NCBI RefSeq assembly: GCF_014648495.1
Contig: NZ_BMRF01000004.1
Span: 496,001-560,000 of the forward strand
Direction of reading: 5' to 3'
Length of the DNA stretch: 64,000 bases
Source: Actinomadura cremea
GTDB taxonomy: Bacteria; Actinomycetota; Actinomycetes; Streptosporangiales; Streptosporangiaceae
This document shows, one piece after another, positions 7,111 to 15,260 of the stretch. The notes under the pieces are model-generated. The model saw only the letters and a list, made by a program, of their open reading frames with translations, made no database searches and was not told the origin of the DNA. Made by a program: the position numbers and the translations under genes. Position 1 is the first letter of the stretch. Each line of letters begins with the position of its first letter.

Positions 7111-8663
7111 CCTCGAAGACCCCCCGTCCCCCCGACACCGCCCCCGGCGCGGTGATCGTGCCCGACCCGCGCCGCTGGGCCGGGCTGGCCGTCCTGTCGG
7201 CGAGCCTGCTGCTCGTCGTCATGGACATCACCATCCTCAACGTGGCGCTTCCGGCGATCTCCGCCGACCTGCGGCCCGACACCGTCTCGCTGCTGTGGAT
7301 GGTGGACGTCTACGCCCTCGTCGTCGCGGGCCTGCTGGTCACCGTCAGCGCGCTGGGCGACCGGTGGGGCCGCAGGCGGATGCTGATCTGCGGGTTCGCG
7401 GTCTTCGGCACCGCCTCGGTCCTCGTCGTCTTCGCCGACAGCCCCGGGGCGGTGATCGCGGTGCGGGCGCTGCTCGGCGTCGGCGGCGCGATGATCATGC
7501 CGTCCACGCTGTCGATGATCCGCACTCTGTTCCCGGACGGGCGCGAGCGCGCCACCGCGCTCGGCGTCTGGTCGGCGATGGCCGCGGTCGGCGCGGCCTT
7601 CGGTCCCATCGTCGGCGGATTCCTGCTGGAGCACTTCTCCTGGCACTCGGCGTTCCTGGTCAACGTGCCGGTCATGGTGGTGGCGATCGTCGCCGGGCTC
7701 GTCCTGCTGCCGGAGGCGCGCAACCCGCGCCCCGGGCCGCTGGACTTCCCCGCCGTCGTGCTGTCGATGGCCGGCATGGTCGCGCTCGTCTACGCCATCA
7801 AGAGCGCCGGCAAGCACGGCGTCACCGACCCCACGGCGCTGGTGTCGGCCGGGATCGCCGCCGTCGCGCTCGGCTGGTTCGTGCGCCGCAGCCTCCGCCG
7901 TCCCGACCCGCTGCTGGAACTGCGGCTGTTCCGGACGCCCTCGTTCAGCGCGGGCGCCGTCGCGGCCATGACCACCGAACTGGCGATGGCGGGCATGATG
8001 CTGCTGATGGCCCAGTGGATGCAGCTCGTCCAGGGGTACGGGCCGCTGGAGACGGGCCTGCGGCTGCTCCCGACGGCGCTCGCCGCGATCATCGCGTCCC
8101 CGGCCGCCCCCGCGGTCGCCGCACGGGTCGGCGCCCGGACCGTCCTCGCGGGCGGGCTGGCGGTCGCCGGGCTCGGTTTCGCCGTCCTCGGCCTGGCGCC
8201 CCAGCCGCTCGGGTACTGGCCGGTCGCCATCGCGCTGATGCTGATCGGGATGGGCATGGGCTCGCTCGCGATCGCGTCCGCCGTCATCATGGCGGGCGCC
8301 CCGCCCGAGAAGGCGGGCAGCGCCGCCGCCGTCGAGGAGACCAGCTACGACATCGGCGGCGCGCTCGGCATCGCGCTGCTCGGCAGCCTCGCCGCCGCCG
8401 TCTACCGGGACGACCTGTCCCACGGCGAACTGGCCTCGCTGGGCGTCACCGGCGGGGCCGCCGAGACGGCCCGCGAGTCGCTCACCGGCGCGCTGGAGGT
8501 CGCGCGCTCCGTCGACGGCACGCTGGCGGAGGTCGCGCGGACCGCCTTCGGGCACTCCCTCGGCGTCACCGGGCTCGCGGGCGCCCTCCTCATGCTGGCC
8601 GCCGCCGCCCTCGTCTGGCGCCTCACCCCGCGCGACCTCGACCTGTCGGCCGCCGACCACTGA
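7107..8663 (+). CDS. MFS efflux transporter, DHA2 (EmrB/QacA-like) family
   Basis: A 518-residue integral membrane protein with about 14 predicted helices. The first helix carries the DHA2 motif LLLVVMDITILNVALPAI, followed by motif A (GDRWGRRRMLI) and the LLGVGGAMIMPSTLSMI segment typical of QacA/SmvA drug/proton antiporters. It starts at GTG 7107, overlapping the TetR stop. Its expected role is proton-driven export of cationic or lipophilic toxic compounds. It is followed immediately by GC-rich hairpins that should end the transcript. The substrate is unknown. Confidence 0.9.
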   Translation: MTSKTPRPPDTAPGAVIVPDPRRWAGLAVLSASLLLVVMDITILNVALPAISADLRPDTVSLLWMVDVYALVVAGLLVTVSALGDRWGRRRMLICGFAVFGTASVLVVFADSPGAVIAVRALLGVGGAMIMPSTLSMIRTLFPDGRERATALGVWSAMAAVGAAFGPIVGGFLLEHFSWHSAFLVNVPVMVVAIVAGLVLLPEARNPRPGPLDFPAVVLSMAGMVALVYAIKSAGKHGVTDPTALVSAGIAAVALGWFVRRSLRRPDPLLELRLFRTPSFSAGAVAAMTTELAMAGMMLLMAQWMQLVQGYGPLETGLRLLPTALAAIIASPAAPAVAARVGARTVLAGGLAVAGLGFAVLGLAPQPLGYWPVAIALMLIGMGMGSLAIASAVIMAGAPPEKAGSAAAVEETSYDIGGALGIALLGSLAAAVYRDDLSHGELASLGVTGGAAETARESLTGALEVARSVDGTLAEVARTAFGHSLGVTGLAGALLMLAAAALVWRLTPRDLDLSAADH

Positions 8664-8706
8664 CCGGGCCCGGCCGGGCGGGCCCGGCCGGTGCCGGAAC
8701 ACCGGC
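8664..8706 (+). terminator. Two adjacent GC hairpins after the MFS gene
   Basis: Right after the stop codon, CCGGGCCC (8664-8671) pairs with GGGCCCGG (8680-8687) around an 8-nt loop. GCCGGTG (8687-8693) then pairs with CACCGGC (8700-8706) around a 6-nt loop. There is no T tract, as is usual for actinomycete terminators. Confidence 0.55.
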
Positions 8707-8783
8707 CGGAGCCGGCCGCCCGCGCCGCGTTCCCGTCCGCCGAGGCCGTAGCCTGGAGCGTCACCCGATCAGAAGGGAGCCAG

Positions 8784-9416
8784 ATGTCGGCGACGCGGCT
8801 GCTGGTGCTCGGCGGTGTGCGGCGGTCAGGGCGGGCGCACGGCTACACGGTCCGGCGCGACCTGCTGTCGTGGGGATCGGACGAGTGGGCGCACGTGAAC
8901 CCCGGGTCGATCTACCACGCGCTCAGGCAACTCGCCAAGGAGGGCCTGCTGCACGCCCACGACGTCGAGGAGAGCGACGCGGGCCCCCCGCACGTGGACT
9001 ACGAGATCACCGACGCGGGGCGGGAGGAGTTCCTGCGGCTGCTGCGGTGCGCGCTCGGCACGGTCGACGTCCGGCACCCCGAGATGCTGACGGCCGGTCT
9101 CGGGTTCCTCACCGAGCTGCCGCGCGCCGAGGTGCTCGGGCTGCTGCGGCAGCGCCTGGAGGGCCTCGCGGCCTGGCGCGCGTCGGTGAGCCCGCACGTG
9201 GACGAGCTCGACCCGGGCGAGCACCTGCGGGAGCTGCTCGGCTGGTGGACGCACTCCGCCGAGGCCGCGACCGCGTGGACGCACGGCCTCATCGAGCGGC
9301 TCGAGGCCGGCGCGTACGTCATGGCCGGTGAGGCGGGCGGAACCGGCGCGGCGGGCGGAACCGACACGGCGGGCGGAACCGGGGAGCGGGGCGGCGTGCC
9401 CGAGGTCGCCGGCTAG
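8784..9416 (+). CDS. PadR family transcriptional regulator
   Basis: A 210-residue PadR protein. The N-terminal winged helix is recognisable: GYTVRRDLLSWGSDEWAHVNPGSIYHALRQLAKEGLL, then HVDYEITDAGREEFLRLL. The C-terminal part (about 95-185) is the helical dimerisation region of the Vir_act_alpha_C type. The start at 8784 has AAGGGAG upstream. The last 25 or so residues are low-complexity Gly/Thr/Ala from an 18-bp tandem repeat and are probably disordered. No divergent partner gene shows its target. PadR proteins usually repress transporters or detoxification genes. Confidence 0.85.
   Translation: MSATRLLVLGGVRRSGRAHGYTVRRDLLSWGSDEWAHVNPGSIYHALRQLAKEGLLHAHDVEESDAGPPHVDYEITDAGREEFLRLLRCALGTVDVRHPEMLTAGLGFLTELPRAEVLGLLRQRLEGLAAWRASVSPHVDELDPGEHLRELLGWWTHSAEAATAWTHGLIERLEAGAYVMAGEAGGTGAAGGTDTAGGTGERGGVPEVAG
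9333..9386 (+). repeat. 18-bp tandem repeat, three copies, within the PadR gene
   Basis: Copies are at 9333-9350, 9351-9368 and 9369-9386, each beginning GCGGGCGGAACCG. They encode six-residue units of the form AGGTGA/AGGTDT/AGGTGE near the PadR C-terminus. Copy number may vary between strains by slippage. Confidence 0.8.
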
Positions 9417-9426
9417 CGCGGACCGC

Positions 9427-10413
9427 TCACGTGTCGACGAACGTCTGCGGGACGACGACGCGCAGCGCGTTGCCGCGCAGCCGGATCGTCACCGGCGTCC
9501 GGCCGCGGATCTCGCCGTCCACGTCCACCCGCAGCGGCGGGTCGGTCTCGATCTCGACGCGGTCGGTGGTGAGGAAGGCGTCCTCGGCGAGCGAGCGGCG
9601 CGGCCCGGTCAGCACGTGCCGGGCCGTCGCCGACGCCAGCCGCAGCCGCCGCTCGTCGCCCAGCCGGTAGACGGCGAGCAGCCGGTCGTCCGGGCTGGCG
9701 TCCCGGGCGATGCGCGTCCCGCTGTGGTGCGCGCCGTTGGCGACGTTCATCTGGTGCGTCTTCATCTCGCGGGTCTCGCCGTCGATGGTGATCCGCGCCG
9801 TGAACGCCGGGTGCCGGGGCAGCAGGCCCACGGCCGTCAGCGCGTACGCGGCCCGCCCGGCGTACCGCTTGAGCAGGTGCGGGACGCTCCCCGCGACGTG
9901 CACCGACAGCCCGATGCTGACCATGTTCGCGAAGATGTGCGCGCGGTCGTCGCCGGGGCCCTCGCCGCGCGGGTCGTCGGTGCTGTCGAACCAGCCGACG
10001 TCCACGTCCGCGACCTTGCCGCCCGCCGGGCCCCCGACGCACAGCGTGCGGACGGCGCCCGGCAGGTCGAGCGGCAGCTCCAGGCTGCGCGCGAAGTTGT
10101 TGGTGGTGCCGAGCGGGAGGACGCCGAGGGCGATGTCGCGGTGCGCGAGGTTCCCGACCGCCTCGGCGACCGTCCCGTCCCCGCCGCCCACGACCACGAG
10201 GTCGGGCTCCAACGCGATGACTTCGGCGAACTGCTCGCGCAGCCGTCCGGGGTCGGTCACCGGGAAGACGCGCACGAACTCGAGCCCGGCCTCGTCCAGC
10301 AGCCGCCGCGCCGTCCCGTACAGCCGGCGCCCGCGCCGCGACCGCGAGTTGATCATCAGCACCGCCCGGCCGCCGGTCCGGATGGCCGACTCCAGTTCGG
10401 TCTTGCTCCGCAT
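9427..10413 (-). CDS. Diacylglycerol kinase family lipid kinase
   Basis: A 328-residue soluble lipid kinase (DAGK/YegS-like). The catalytic N-domain has NSRSRRGR near the start, VVVGGGDGTVAEAVGNL (nucleotide-binding loop) and LGVLPLGTTNNFARSLELP. The C-terminal beta-sandwich holds DVDVGWF and VDGEIRGRTPVTIRL. It should phosphorylate diacylglycerol or a related lipid at the inner face of the membrane. The ATG ending at 10413 (MRSKTELE) is chosen because GGAGG lies upstream on the coding strand; a longer open frame exists to 10461. Confidence 0.88.
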   Translation of the reverse strand: MRSKTELESAIRTGGRAVLMINSRSRRGRRLYGTARRLLDEAGLEFVRVFPVTDPGRLREQFAEVIALEPDLVVVGGGDGTVAEAVGNLAHRDIALGVLPLGTTNNFARSLELPLDLPGAVRTLCVGGPAGGKVADVDVGWFDSTDDPRGEGPGDDRAHIFANMVSIGLSVHVAGSVPHLLKRYAGRAAYALTAVGLLPRHPAFTARITIDGETREMKTHQMNVANGAHHSGTRIARDASPDDRLLAVYRLGDERRLRLASATARHVLTGPRRSLAEDAFLTTDRVEIETDPPLRVDVDGEIRGRTPVTIRLRGNALRVVVPQTFVDT

Positions 10414-10515
10414 CTCAGGTGCTCCGCCTCCGGGCCGATCGCCCATTCCCGTCCGCGTCACCCTACCGGTGACGTGGGCCGCAGTCCCCGGCCCGATATT
10501 TTATAAACCGATTAC

Positions 10516-10568
10516 TCAACGTTGAAACACCCCCGGAAGCGGGGACATTTCAGCTAACGACAGCTGAA
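10516..10568. promoter_or_regulatory. Two palindromes in the intergenic region upstream of the esterase-fold gene
   Basis: TCAACGTTGA (10516-10525) is a perfect palindrome. TTCAGCT (10549-10555) and AGCTGAA (10562-10568) form a perfect inverted repeat with a 6-nt spacer. The flanking sequence is unusually AT-rich for this window (ATTTTATAAACC just before). These are plausible operator or promoter elements for the esterase-fold gene, the lipid kinase or both. Confidence 0.4.
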
Positions 10569-10585
10569 TCCCCGTGGGGTGGCCC

Positions 10586-11518
10586 ATGCGCAGTGCGACG
10601 TCCTTCACCGCCCCCGCCGACGACGGCGCCACGGTCGTGGCGGAGCGCCGGCCCCGGCCCCGCGTCCTGGATCTGGCGGTCCGCTCCCCGGTCCTGTCCG
10701 GCGTCGCGCACGTCCGGCTGCTGCTGCCCGCGGGCTGGTCGCGGGGCGCGTCCCGCACCTGGCCGTCGCTGTGGCTGCTGCACGGCGGGGACGGCCGCGC
10801 CGACCACCGGGCGTGGACCGACCACACCGATCTCGAGGACCTCACCGCCGACGCCGATGTGATCATCGTCATGCCGGACGGCGGCCGGTGCGGCCATTAC
10901 ACCGACTGGTGGAATCGCGGCGAAGGCGGGGCGCCGCGGTGGGAGACGTTCCATCTGGCCGAACTCCGGCAGATCCTCGAACGCGGTTACCGCGCGGGCG
11001 GCGAGAGCGCCGTCGCCGGGAACGCGATGGGCGGATTCGGTGCGATGTCGTACGCGGCCCGGCATCGCGGCCTGTTCCGCGCCGCCGCGTCGTTCAGCGG
11101 GCCCGTCCACACCCTGCACGCCGACCCGTCCGCGCTCGACGCCGCCGACCTGATCGAGCTGAGCGTCGCGGTCGGCGCCCCGGACCGGGACTGGACGGAC
11201 GTGTGGGGCGACCCCGAGCGGCAGCGCGTCGTCTGGCGGCAGCACAACCCGTTCGACCTCGCCGACCGGCTCACCGGCGTCCGGCTGTACGTCAGCGCGG
11301 GCGACGGCGCCCCCGGCCCCTTCGACCCGCGTCCGGCCCCCGCCGGCCGCGACCCCCTGGAGGCGCTCGCGCACACCGTCGGCCGCCGGTTCGCCGACAA
11401 GCTCCGCAAGCTGGGCATCCCGATCTCGACGCACTTCTACCGGGGCACCCACACGTGGCCGTACTGGCGCCGCGAGCTGCGCGCGGCCCTGCCCGTCCTG
11501 CTCGACGAGATCGTGTGA
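10586..11518 (+). CDS. Esterase-fold protein (PF00756/antigen 85-like) without nucleophile serine
   Basis: A 310-residue alpha/beta-hydrolase of the putative-esterase family. Visible elements are WLLHGGDG at about 63-70 (oxyanion region), VIIVMPDGG at 92-100, the nucleophile elbow at 145-150 and the C-terminal YRGTHTWPYWRREL, which contains the catalytic-His position. The elbow reads GNAMGG where the family has GxSxGG, so Ala147 (GCG, 11024-11026) replaces the catalytic serine. No signal peptide is evident. The ATG at 10586 is preferred; an in-frame GTG at 10574 would add four residues. It is probably inactive as a hydrolase, perhaps a binding or regulatory paralog. Confidence 0.82.
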   Translation: MRSATSFTAPADDGATVVAERRPRPRVLDLAVRSPVLSGVAHVRLLLPAGWSRGASRTWPSLWLLHGGDGRADHRAWTDHTDLEDLTADADVIIVMPDGGRCGHYTDWWNRGEGGAPRWETFHLAELRQILERGYRAGGESAVAGNAMGGFGAMSYAARHRGLFRAAASFSGPVHTLHADPSALDAADLIELSVAVGAPDRDWTDVWGDPERQRVVWRQHNPFDLADRLTGVRLYVSAGDGAPGPFDPRPAPAGRDPLEALAHTVGRRFADKLRKLGIPISTHFYRGTHTWPYWRRELRAALPVLLDEIV

Positions 11519-11679
11519 GCGGCCCCAGCCGGGCGGGTGGGGCCGGGGCGCCGGTCCGGTCCGGCCGGAGGCGGCGCGGCTGCGGCGGTCCGGTGGACGG
11601 CCGCGGCGGTGCGGGTGCGCCGGTCCGCCGGTCCGGCGGGGCGAGTGCGGGGGATCGTGGCGCCCGTTAGAGTTCGGCC

Positions 11680-12597
11680 GTGACCGAATCGCATTCTGGA
11701 CCGCGTTCGGACGCCGGGATCGCCGGGTTCTGGCGCGGGCTGGGCCTGCCCGGGCTGATCGACGTCCACACCCACTTCATGCCGCCGCGCCTGATGGACG
11801 CGGTTTGGGAGTACTTCGACCGGGCCGGGCCGCTGATCGGCACCGAGTGGCCCATCCGGTACCGGTATCCCGAGGACCAACGGGTCGCGTTCCTGCGCGG
11901 CCACGGCGTCCGCGCGTTCACGTCGCTGCTGTACCCGCACCGTCCCGGCATGGCCGAGTCGCTGAACGCGTGGGCGGCCGGGTTCGCCGCACGCGTCCCC
12001 GAATGCGTGCAGACAGGGACGTTCTACCCCGAGCCCGGCGTCGCGGACTACGTCCGCCGGGCCATCGACGCCGGCACCCGCCTGTTCAAGGTCCATCTGC
12101 AGGTCGGCGGGTTCGACCCGCGCGCGCCCGAACTCGACGAGGTGTGGGGGACGCTCGCCGACGCGGGCGTCGTCGCGCTCGTCCACGCCGGGTCGGGCCC
12201 GGTCGCGAACGGCTTCACGGGCCCCGGCCCCTTCGGCGACGTCCTCGCCCGCCACCCCCGCCTGACCGCGATCGTCGCCCACATGGGCGCCCCCGAGTGC
12301 GACGGGTTCTTCGCCCTCGCCGACCGGTACGACGGCGTCCACCTGGACACCACGATGGTGTTCACCGACTTCGGCCTGTCGGACTTCCCGGACGCCCTCG
12401 TGCCCCGGCTGCGCGACCTCGGCCTCGGCGGTCGCGTCCTGTTCGGCACCGACTTCCCGAACATCCCGTACGAGTACGCCCACCAGCTCGAGGGCCTCGC
12501 CCGGCTCGGCCTGGGCGACGACTGGCTCCGGGCCGTGTGCTGGGACGGTCCGGCGAAGCTGTTCGGCGTCCCGGACCCCGCGGGGCCCGGGACCTAG
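11680..12597 (+). CDS. Amidohydrolase-2 (ACMSD-like) family metal-dependent hydrolase
   Basis: A 305-residue TIM-barrel enzyme starting at GTG. Metal-site elements are present: DVHTHFMPPR (HxH) near residue 28, VHLQVGGFDP, LVHAGSGP, VAHMGAPE and the C-terminal GTDFPNIPYEYAHQL with the catalytic Asp. This is the ACMSD/gamma-resorcylate-decarboxylase-like branch, which hydrolyses or decarboxylates small acids. It ends 2 bp from the convergent CDF exporter gene. The upstream 160 bp are GC-rich without a clear signal. The substrate cannot be inferred. Confidence 0.85.
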   Translation: MTESHSGPRSDAGIAGFWRGLGLPGLIDVHTHFMPPRLMDAVWEYFDRAGPLIGTEWPIRYRYPEDQRVAFLRGHGVRAFTSLLYPHRPGMAESLNAWAAGFAARVPECVQTGTFYPEPGVADYVRRAIDAGTRLFKVHLQVGGFDPRAPELDEVWGTLADAGVVALVHAGSGPVANGFTGPGPFGDVLARHPRLTAIVAHMGAPECDGFFALADRYDGVHLDTTMVFTDFGLSDFPDALVPRLRDLGLGGRVLFGTDFPNIPYEYAHQLEGLARLGLGDDWLRAVCWDGPAKLFGVPDPAGPGT

Positions 12598-12598
12598 C

Positions 12599-13624
12599 TC
12601 AGTGGTCGCAGGGGGCCGAACCCGCGTGCCGGTGCGGCCCCGACGCGTCCGAGACGTGCCGCGGCCCGTGCGCGTCGTCGCAGTGGACGTCGTAGGCGGA
12701 CGCGGCCACGTGATCGACCTCCAGCGTCGTGTGCGTGATCCCGTACCAGGCCCGCAGGACCTCCTGCAGGTCGCGCCGGACCGCGTGGCAGTCGCCCCCG
12801 TTGTCGACCAGCACGTGCGCCGACAGCGCCGGGTAGCCGGAGCTGACCTCCCACACGTGCAGGTCGTGGACCTCCTCCACGCACGGCCGCCGGGCCAGCC
12901 GGGCGCCCAGCTCGGACGGGTCGACGCCCGCGGGCGCGGCCTCCATCAGCACCCGCCCCGCGTCCCGCAGCAGCCCGTAGCCGGCCTTGAGCATCAGCGC
13001 CGCGACGACCAGCGACGCGATCGCGTCCGCCCGCGCGAACCCGGCCGTCCAGACCAGCAGGCCCGCGACCGCGGTGGCGATGAACGCGAACAGGTCGTTC
13101 AGGATGTGCTGGAACGCGCCCTCGACGTTCAGGCTGGACCGGTTCGCCTTGCTGATCAGCCACGTCGCGACCAGGTTGATCCCGACCCCGGCGAGCGCCG
13201 TGAAGAACACGAACTTCCCGTCGACCTGCGGCGGGTCGATGAGCCGGTGCACGCCCTCGTAGACGAAGTACACCGTGAGCAGGATCAGCGTCAGTCCGTT
13301 GAGCTGCGCCGAGAGGATCTCCGACCGCCGCAGCCCGTAGGTGTAGCCGCCCTTGGGCGGCCGGGCCGCGATCCGCATCGCGACGAGCGCGAGCGCGATG
13401 GCGAACGCGTCCGTCATCATGTGCGCCGCGTCGGTCATCAGGGCCAGCGACCCGGCGAGGAAGCCGATGACCACCTCGACGGACATGTACGCCAGGATCA
13501 GCGCGAGCGCCCCGCCGAGCAGCCGCCGGTCCGCGCTCGCGGAGATCCCGTGCCCGTGCCCGTGGCCGTGCCCGCGGTCGGGTTCGTGGCCGTGCCCGTG
13601 ATCGGGTTCGTGCTCCGCCGTCAT
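12599..13624 (-). CDS. Cation diffusion facilitator, zinc-type (CzcD/ZitB-like)
   Basis: A 341-residue exporter with six transmembrane helices and a cytoplasmic C-terminal domain. The N-terminus is a His-rich loop (HGHGHEPDRGHGHGHGHG), and the C-terminus is also His/Asp/Cys-rich. Both transport-site helices have the zinc-type pattern HxxxD: DAAHMMTD in helix 2 and HILND in helix 5. Function is proton-coupled export of Zn2+ (possibly Cd2+ or Co2+) from the cytoplasm. The start overlaps the stop of the upstream ArsR regulator by 4 bp (ATGA), so sensor and exporter form one operon. Confidence 0.92.
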   Translation of the reverse strand: MTAEHEPDHGHGHEPDRGHGHGHGHGISASADRRLLGGALALILAYMSVEVVIGFLAGSLALMTDAAHMMTDAFAIALALVAMRIAARPPKGGYTYGLRRSEILSAQLNGLTLILLTVYFVYEGVHRLIDPPQVDGKFVFFTALAGVGINLVATWLISKANRSSLNVEGAFQHILNDLFAFIATAVAGLLVWTAGFARADAIASLVVAALMLKAGYGLLRDAGRVLMEAAPAGVDPSELGARLARRPCVEEVHDLHVWEVSSGYPALSAHVLVDNGGDCHAVRRDLQEVLRAWYGITHTTLEVDHVAASAYDVHCDDAHGPRHVSDASGPHRHAGSAPCDH

Positions 13625-14013
13625 GACCGTTCCTCCCCGTGCCCGACGTGCGCGAGCGCGAGGTCGAGCAGCATCCGCACGTGCGAGTCGTCCAGCCGGT
13701 AGTACGCCATCCGCCCGGCCCGCCGCACCTGGACGACCCGGCTCGCGCGCAGCAGCCGCAGGGCGTGCGACACCGCCGACTCCGAGTTCCCGCAGGAGGC
13801 GGCGATGTCGCACACGCACATCTCGCCGCCCTCGAGCAGCGCGGTGATGACGCGCAGCCGTCCCGGGTCGGACAGCAGCCCGAACACCTGCGCGAGCTCC
13901 CCGATCGTCTCCCCGTCCGGCAGCGCCCCCCTGACCAGGGCGACCTTCTCCGGATCGACGACCCGGACGGCGCATTCCTCGGCGGGCGGCGCAACGTCTG
14001 AAGGAGTGCTCAT
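13621..14013 (-). CDS. ArsR/SmtB family metal sensor
   Basis: A 130-residue winged-helix repressor. Two known metal sites can be read: CVCD at 66-69 with Cys74 (alpha-3N-type thiolate site) and an alpha-5 site Asp109-x-His111 with His122-x-x-His125, the DxH...HxxH arrangement of zinc-sensing CzrA/SmtB. The recognition helix is NSESAVSHALRLL. It represses its own operon with the zinc exporter until metal binds. The start codon lies inside a perfect palindrome and 7 nt after a TATATT box, so the mRNA is probably leaderless. Confidence 0.92.
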   Translation of the reverse strand: MSTPSDVAPPAEECAVRVVDPEKVALVRGALPDGETIGELAQVFGLLSDPGRLRVITALLEGGEMCVCDIAASCGNSESAVSHALRLLRASRVVQVRRAGRMAYYRLDDSHVRMLLDLALAHVGHGEERS

Positions 14014-14026
14014 ATGAGCAAATATA
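14007..14026 (-). promoter_or_regulatory. Leaderless promoter and ArsR operator
   Basis: TGCTCATATGAGCA (14007-14020) is a perfect 14-bp palindrome spanning the ArsR start codon. On the coding strand a TATATT box (14026-14021) sits 7 nt before the ATG, the classic spacing for leaderless actinobacterial transcripts. Repressor bound there would block initiation. Confidence 0.65.
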
Positions 14027-14081
14027 GCCCAGAAGGGTCCGGCCGGGTCATGCCCGCCCCCGCCCGGCCCAATCCGCCCGG

Positions 14082-15260
14082 TCAGCCTTCGGTGAAGGTC
14101 CGCAGGTCACGGCCCTCGACGGCGGCGGCCATGAGGTCGGGGAACGCGTCCGGCGTGCACGCGAACGCGGGGACGCCGAGCGCGGCGAGCGCCGCCGCGT
14201 TCGCGTGGTCGTGCGCGGGCGTCCCGTCGTCGGACAGCGCGAGCAGCACCACGACCCGCACCCCCGACGCCGTCAGCGCCGCCACCCGCCGGATCAGCTC
14301 GTCCCGCGAACCGCCCTCGAACAGGTCGCTGATCAGCACCAGCACCGTCGCGGACGGCCGGGTGATCGACTCCTGGCAGTAGGCGAGCGCCCGGCCGATG
14401 TCGGTCCCGCCGCCGAGCTGGGTGCCGAACAGGACGTCCACCGGATCGTCCAGCCGGCCGGTCAGGTCCACCACCGAGGTGTCGAACGCCACCAGCGACG
14501 TCCGCAGCGACGGCAGCGCCGCGAGTGCCGCGCCGAACACCCCGGCGAACACCACCGACGCCGCCATCGAACCGCTCTGGTCGACGCACAGCACCACGTC
14601 CCGCAGCGCGGCCCGCCCCCGCCGCCCGTGCCCGACGAGCCGCTCCGGGACGAGCGTCCCCCGCTCCGGCAGGTAGTGCCGGAGGTTCGCGCGGACCGTC
14701 CGCTCCCAGTCGACGTCGGCGGCCCGCGCCGGACGGGCGGTGCGCGCGGACCGGTCGAGGGCGGCGCCGACCGCCGACCGGGTCCGCTGCGCGAGCCGCC
14801 GCTCCAGGTCGTCCGCCACGCGCCGGACGACGGCCCGCGCCGACTCCCGCGCCCGGTCCGGCAGCACGGTGTTCAGCGCCAGCAGCGTGCCCACGAGATG
14901 CACGTCCGGCTCGACGGCGTCCAGCATCTCCGGCTCCAGCAGCAGCCGCGCCAGGTCGAGCCGCTCGATCGCGTCCCGCTGCATGATCTGGACGACCGTC
15001 GAGGGGAAGCACGCGCGGACGTCGCCGAGCCACCGCGCCACCGACGGCGCCGAGTCGCCCAGCCCGGCCCCGCGCCGCCCCGGCCGCGCCCGCCGCTCCC
15101 CGGAGTCACCGCCGTACAGCCGCTCCAGCGCCCCGTCCATCCGCGCATCGTCCGCGGCCAGCGCCGCGCCCGTGCCGTCGGCGGGCCCGCCCCCGAGCAC
15201 CAGCCGCCACCGCCGCATCCGCTCGCCGTGCTCCTCCGGCTCGCCGGGTCCGTCGCTCAT
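14082..15260 (-). CDS. vWA domain protein (CoxE/YehP-like)
   Basis: A 392-residue cytoplasmic protein with a C-terminal von Willebrand A domain at about 210-385. The MIDAS metal site is complete: VDQSGSM (DxSxS), Thr in GGGTDIGRAL and Asp in LISDLFEGG. The N-terminal 200 residues are helical and typical of vWA partners of MoxR ATPases (related to E. coli YehP). It is the last gene of the five-gene operon; its ATG overlaps the stop of the DUF5682 gene (ATGA). The expected role is an adaptor that binds the MoxR AAA+ ring and recruits a substrate in a Mg2+-dependent way; this is inferred from the family. Confidence 0.88.
   Translation of the reverse strand: MSDGPGEPEEHGERMRRWRLVLGGGPADGTGAALAADDARMDGALERLYGGDSGERRARPGRRGAGLGDSAPSVARWLGDVRACFPSTVVQIMQRDAIERLDLARLLLEPEMLDAVEPDVHLVGTLLALNTVLPDRARESARAVVRRVADDLERRLAQRTRSAVGAALDRSARTARPARAADVDWERTVRANLRHYLPERGTLVPERLVGHGRRGRAALRDVVLCVDQSGSMAASVVFAGVFGAALAALPSLRTSLVAFDTSVVDLTGRLDDPVDVLFGTQLGGGTDIGRALAYCQESITRPSATVLVLISDLFEGGSRDELIRRVAALTASGVRVVVLLALSDDGTPAHDHANAAALAALGVPAFACTPDAFPDLMAAAVEGRDLRTFTEG

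Noticed and set aside
12599-13624. His-rich CDF termini read as a separate metallochaperone
   Set aside because: They are in frame with and continuous with the six-helix exporter; His-rich loops are normal for zinc CDF proteins.
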